A stretch of DNA of 5,882 nucleotides, from NCBI GenBank assembly GCA_944380945.1, contig CALWJG010000107.1:1-5882 (forward strand), written 5' to 3'. Below, piece after piece: positions 5,531 to 5,882 of this stretch; the first letter of the stretch is position 1, and each line of letters begins with the position of its first letter. Below the pieces are notes generated by a model. That model ran no database searches. It was not told the DNA's origin and saw only the letters and a list, made by a program, of their open reading frames with translations. Origin of the DNA: an uncultured Agathobaculum sp. Its GTDB lineage: Bacteria > Bacillota > Clostridia > Oscillospirales > Butyricicoccaceae. A program made the translations under genes and the position numbers.

Positions 5531-5583
5531 TGCCTCCCCTTTGAGGGGAGGTGGCAGCGCCGTCAGGCGCTGACGGAGAGGTC
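5531..5583 (+). repeat. Double-hairpin repeat unit (CCTCCCCT / AGGGGAGG type)
   Basis: Two adjacent perfect stems occur. CCTCCCCT (5533-5540) pairs with AGGGGAGG (5544-5551) over a three-base loop, and CAGCGCC (5555-5561) pairs with GGCGCTG (5566-5572) over GTCA. The trailing ACGGAGAGG is, from memory, also part of the recurring unit in gut Clostridia. No T-run follows, so it is not a standard terminator. Confidence 0.7.
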
Positions 5584-5634
5584 CTTGTAAGGAATTGCAC
5601 CTGCGAGGTGCGGCGGGGGGCGCCTTGAAAGGCG
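5583..5634 (+). repeat. Three consecutive short hairpins
   Basis: Three perfect stems follow one another: CCTT/AAGG (5583-5592), GCACCT/AGGTGC (5597-5611, loop GCG) and CGCCT/AGGCG (5621-5634 including the optional T-A pair). Each alone is short enough to be chance. Their regular succession between two larger repeat units suggests one structured element. Confidence 0.5.
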
Positions 5635-5670
5635 TTGCGGCACTGCCCGCGCATCACGGGCTGCACCCGT

Positions 5671-5697
5671 AGGGGCGCGCATTGCGCGCCCCTTTTT
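5671..5697 (+). terminator. Strong hairpin plus T-tract, probable terminator within a repeat
   Basis: AGGGGCGCGC (5671-5680) pairs with GCGCGCCCCT (5684-5693) around ATT, and T residues run to 5697. This meets the usual form of a rho-independent terminator on the plus strand. It is the first such structure after the SLH gene, about 260 bases beyond its stop, so the transcript may carry a long structured 3' tail. The preceding CCCGT plus this stem also resembles a dispersed GTAGGGGCG-type repeat. Confidence 0.7.
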
Positions 5698-5741
5698 GTC
5701 ATCCTGAGGAGCGCAGCGACGAAGGATCTCGCGCATGCGCG
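5697..5741 (+). repeat. GTCATCCTGAG-type repeat, copy 2
   Basis: This follows the plan of the copy at 5443-5498: TGTCATCCTGAG, a purine-rich centre with GCAGCGACGAAG, then GGATCTCG and the perfect palindrome CGCGCATGCGCG (5730-5741). ATCCT (5701-5705) pairs with AGGAT (5723-5727). Against copy 1, a T-A pair has become C-G on both arms. It overlaps the T-tract of the preceding terminator by one base. Confidence 0.75.
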
Positions 5742-5768
5742 TCCGCCCGACGGGGCGAATACACACGG

Positions 5769-5798
5769 ATGGCGCGCCGAGTCGTCGCGCCCTACGAG
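5769..5798 (-). repeat. GTAGGG-GCGCG-type repeat in inverse orientation
   Basis: On the minus strand the stretch reads CGTAGGGCGCG followed by ACGACTCGG and CGCGCC. GGCGCG (5771-5776) and CGCGCC (5786-5791) form a six-bp stem over nine bases. The order, CGTAGGG and then a GCGCG stem, matches the CCGTAGGGGCGCGC hairpin at 5667-5693, but in the opposite orientation and without a T-tract. Confidence 0.5.
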
Positions 5799-5882
5799 AC
5801 AGCAGCGTCCCTCCCGAAAGTCAGAGCAGAGTGGGCGTCCCCCATTCCGGGGTGGCACCTTGCCCCTTCATGCTGCAACAGC

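Larger units (their letters stand above)
5409..5882. other. Gene-free region: mosaic of hairpin-forming intergenic repeats
   Basis: These 474 bases after the SLH gene contain no reading frame with a ribosome-binding site and a recognisable product. The stretch is instead packed with short inverted repeats in several types, described separately here. The open frames that cross it run through the palindromes and are not credible genes. Confidence 0.8.

Noticed and set aside
5443..5741. CRISPR array
   Set aside because: The two related copies are about 200 bases apart, diverged, and have no uniform spacers or third copy.
5697..5741. Attachment site or insertion-sequence end
   Set aside because: The palindromes have no flanking target duplication that I can see, and there is no integrase or transposase in the window.
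4545..5858. Open minus-strand frame of 437 codons opposite the SLH gene and the repeats
   Set aside because: It starts inside the repeat mosaic, reads through palindromes, has no plausible domain and opposes a gene with signal peptide and SLH motifs.

Overview
The window is GC-rich DNA (clearly above 60% in the genes) and reads like a chromosomal segment of a high-GC Firmicute, most likely a gut-type Clostridia of the Oscillospirales. This rests on three things: strong AGGAGG-type ribosome-binding sites, a YnzC/DUF896 protein and an SLH-domain protein (both Gram-positive-type families), and an intergenic mosaic of short hairpin repeats resembling those I recall from Faecalibacterium-like genomes. 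The genus cannot be fixed from the sequence alone.

Left part (1-890): a possible C-terminal tail of a plus-strand gene (2-34) is followed by a 12-bp hairpin. A minus-strand nitroreductase-family flavoprotein (172-714) follows, with its own extended -10 promoter (758-786). A textbook minus-strand rho-independent terminator (833-859) closes the operon to its right.

Centre (890-3478): a compact four-gene minus-strand operon. Its order of transcription is DUF896/YnzC small protein, CCA-adding tRNA nucleotidyltransferase (cca), stand-alone HD-domain hydrolase, then YjbQ/UPF0047 protein. The genes are joined by a 1-nt overlap (TGATG), an 11-nt overlap and a 12-nt gap in which the stop codon lies inside the next ribosome-binding site. 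One promoter (3450-3478) and one terminator bracket the unit. cca gives the operon a tRNA-maturation core. Two HD-type metal hydrolase modules lie next to each other, one inside Cca and one in the following gene.

Right part (3529-5882): a divergent promoter drives a secreted 594-residue protein with N-terminal SLH-like repeats and a large beta-rich C-terminal region of unknown function. After it come 474 bases with no credible gene. They hold a dense series of hairpin-forming repeats, including two diverged copies of one element with a compensatory base-pair change and a hairpin plus T-tract that should work as a terminator.

I find no convincing novel defence, mobile or CRISPR-like system. 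The most interesting items are the 3' repeat mosaic, the unassigned C-terminal region of the SLH protein and the paired HD modules.
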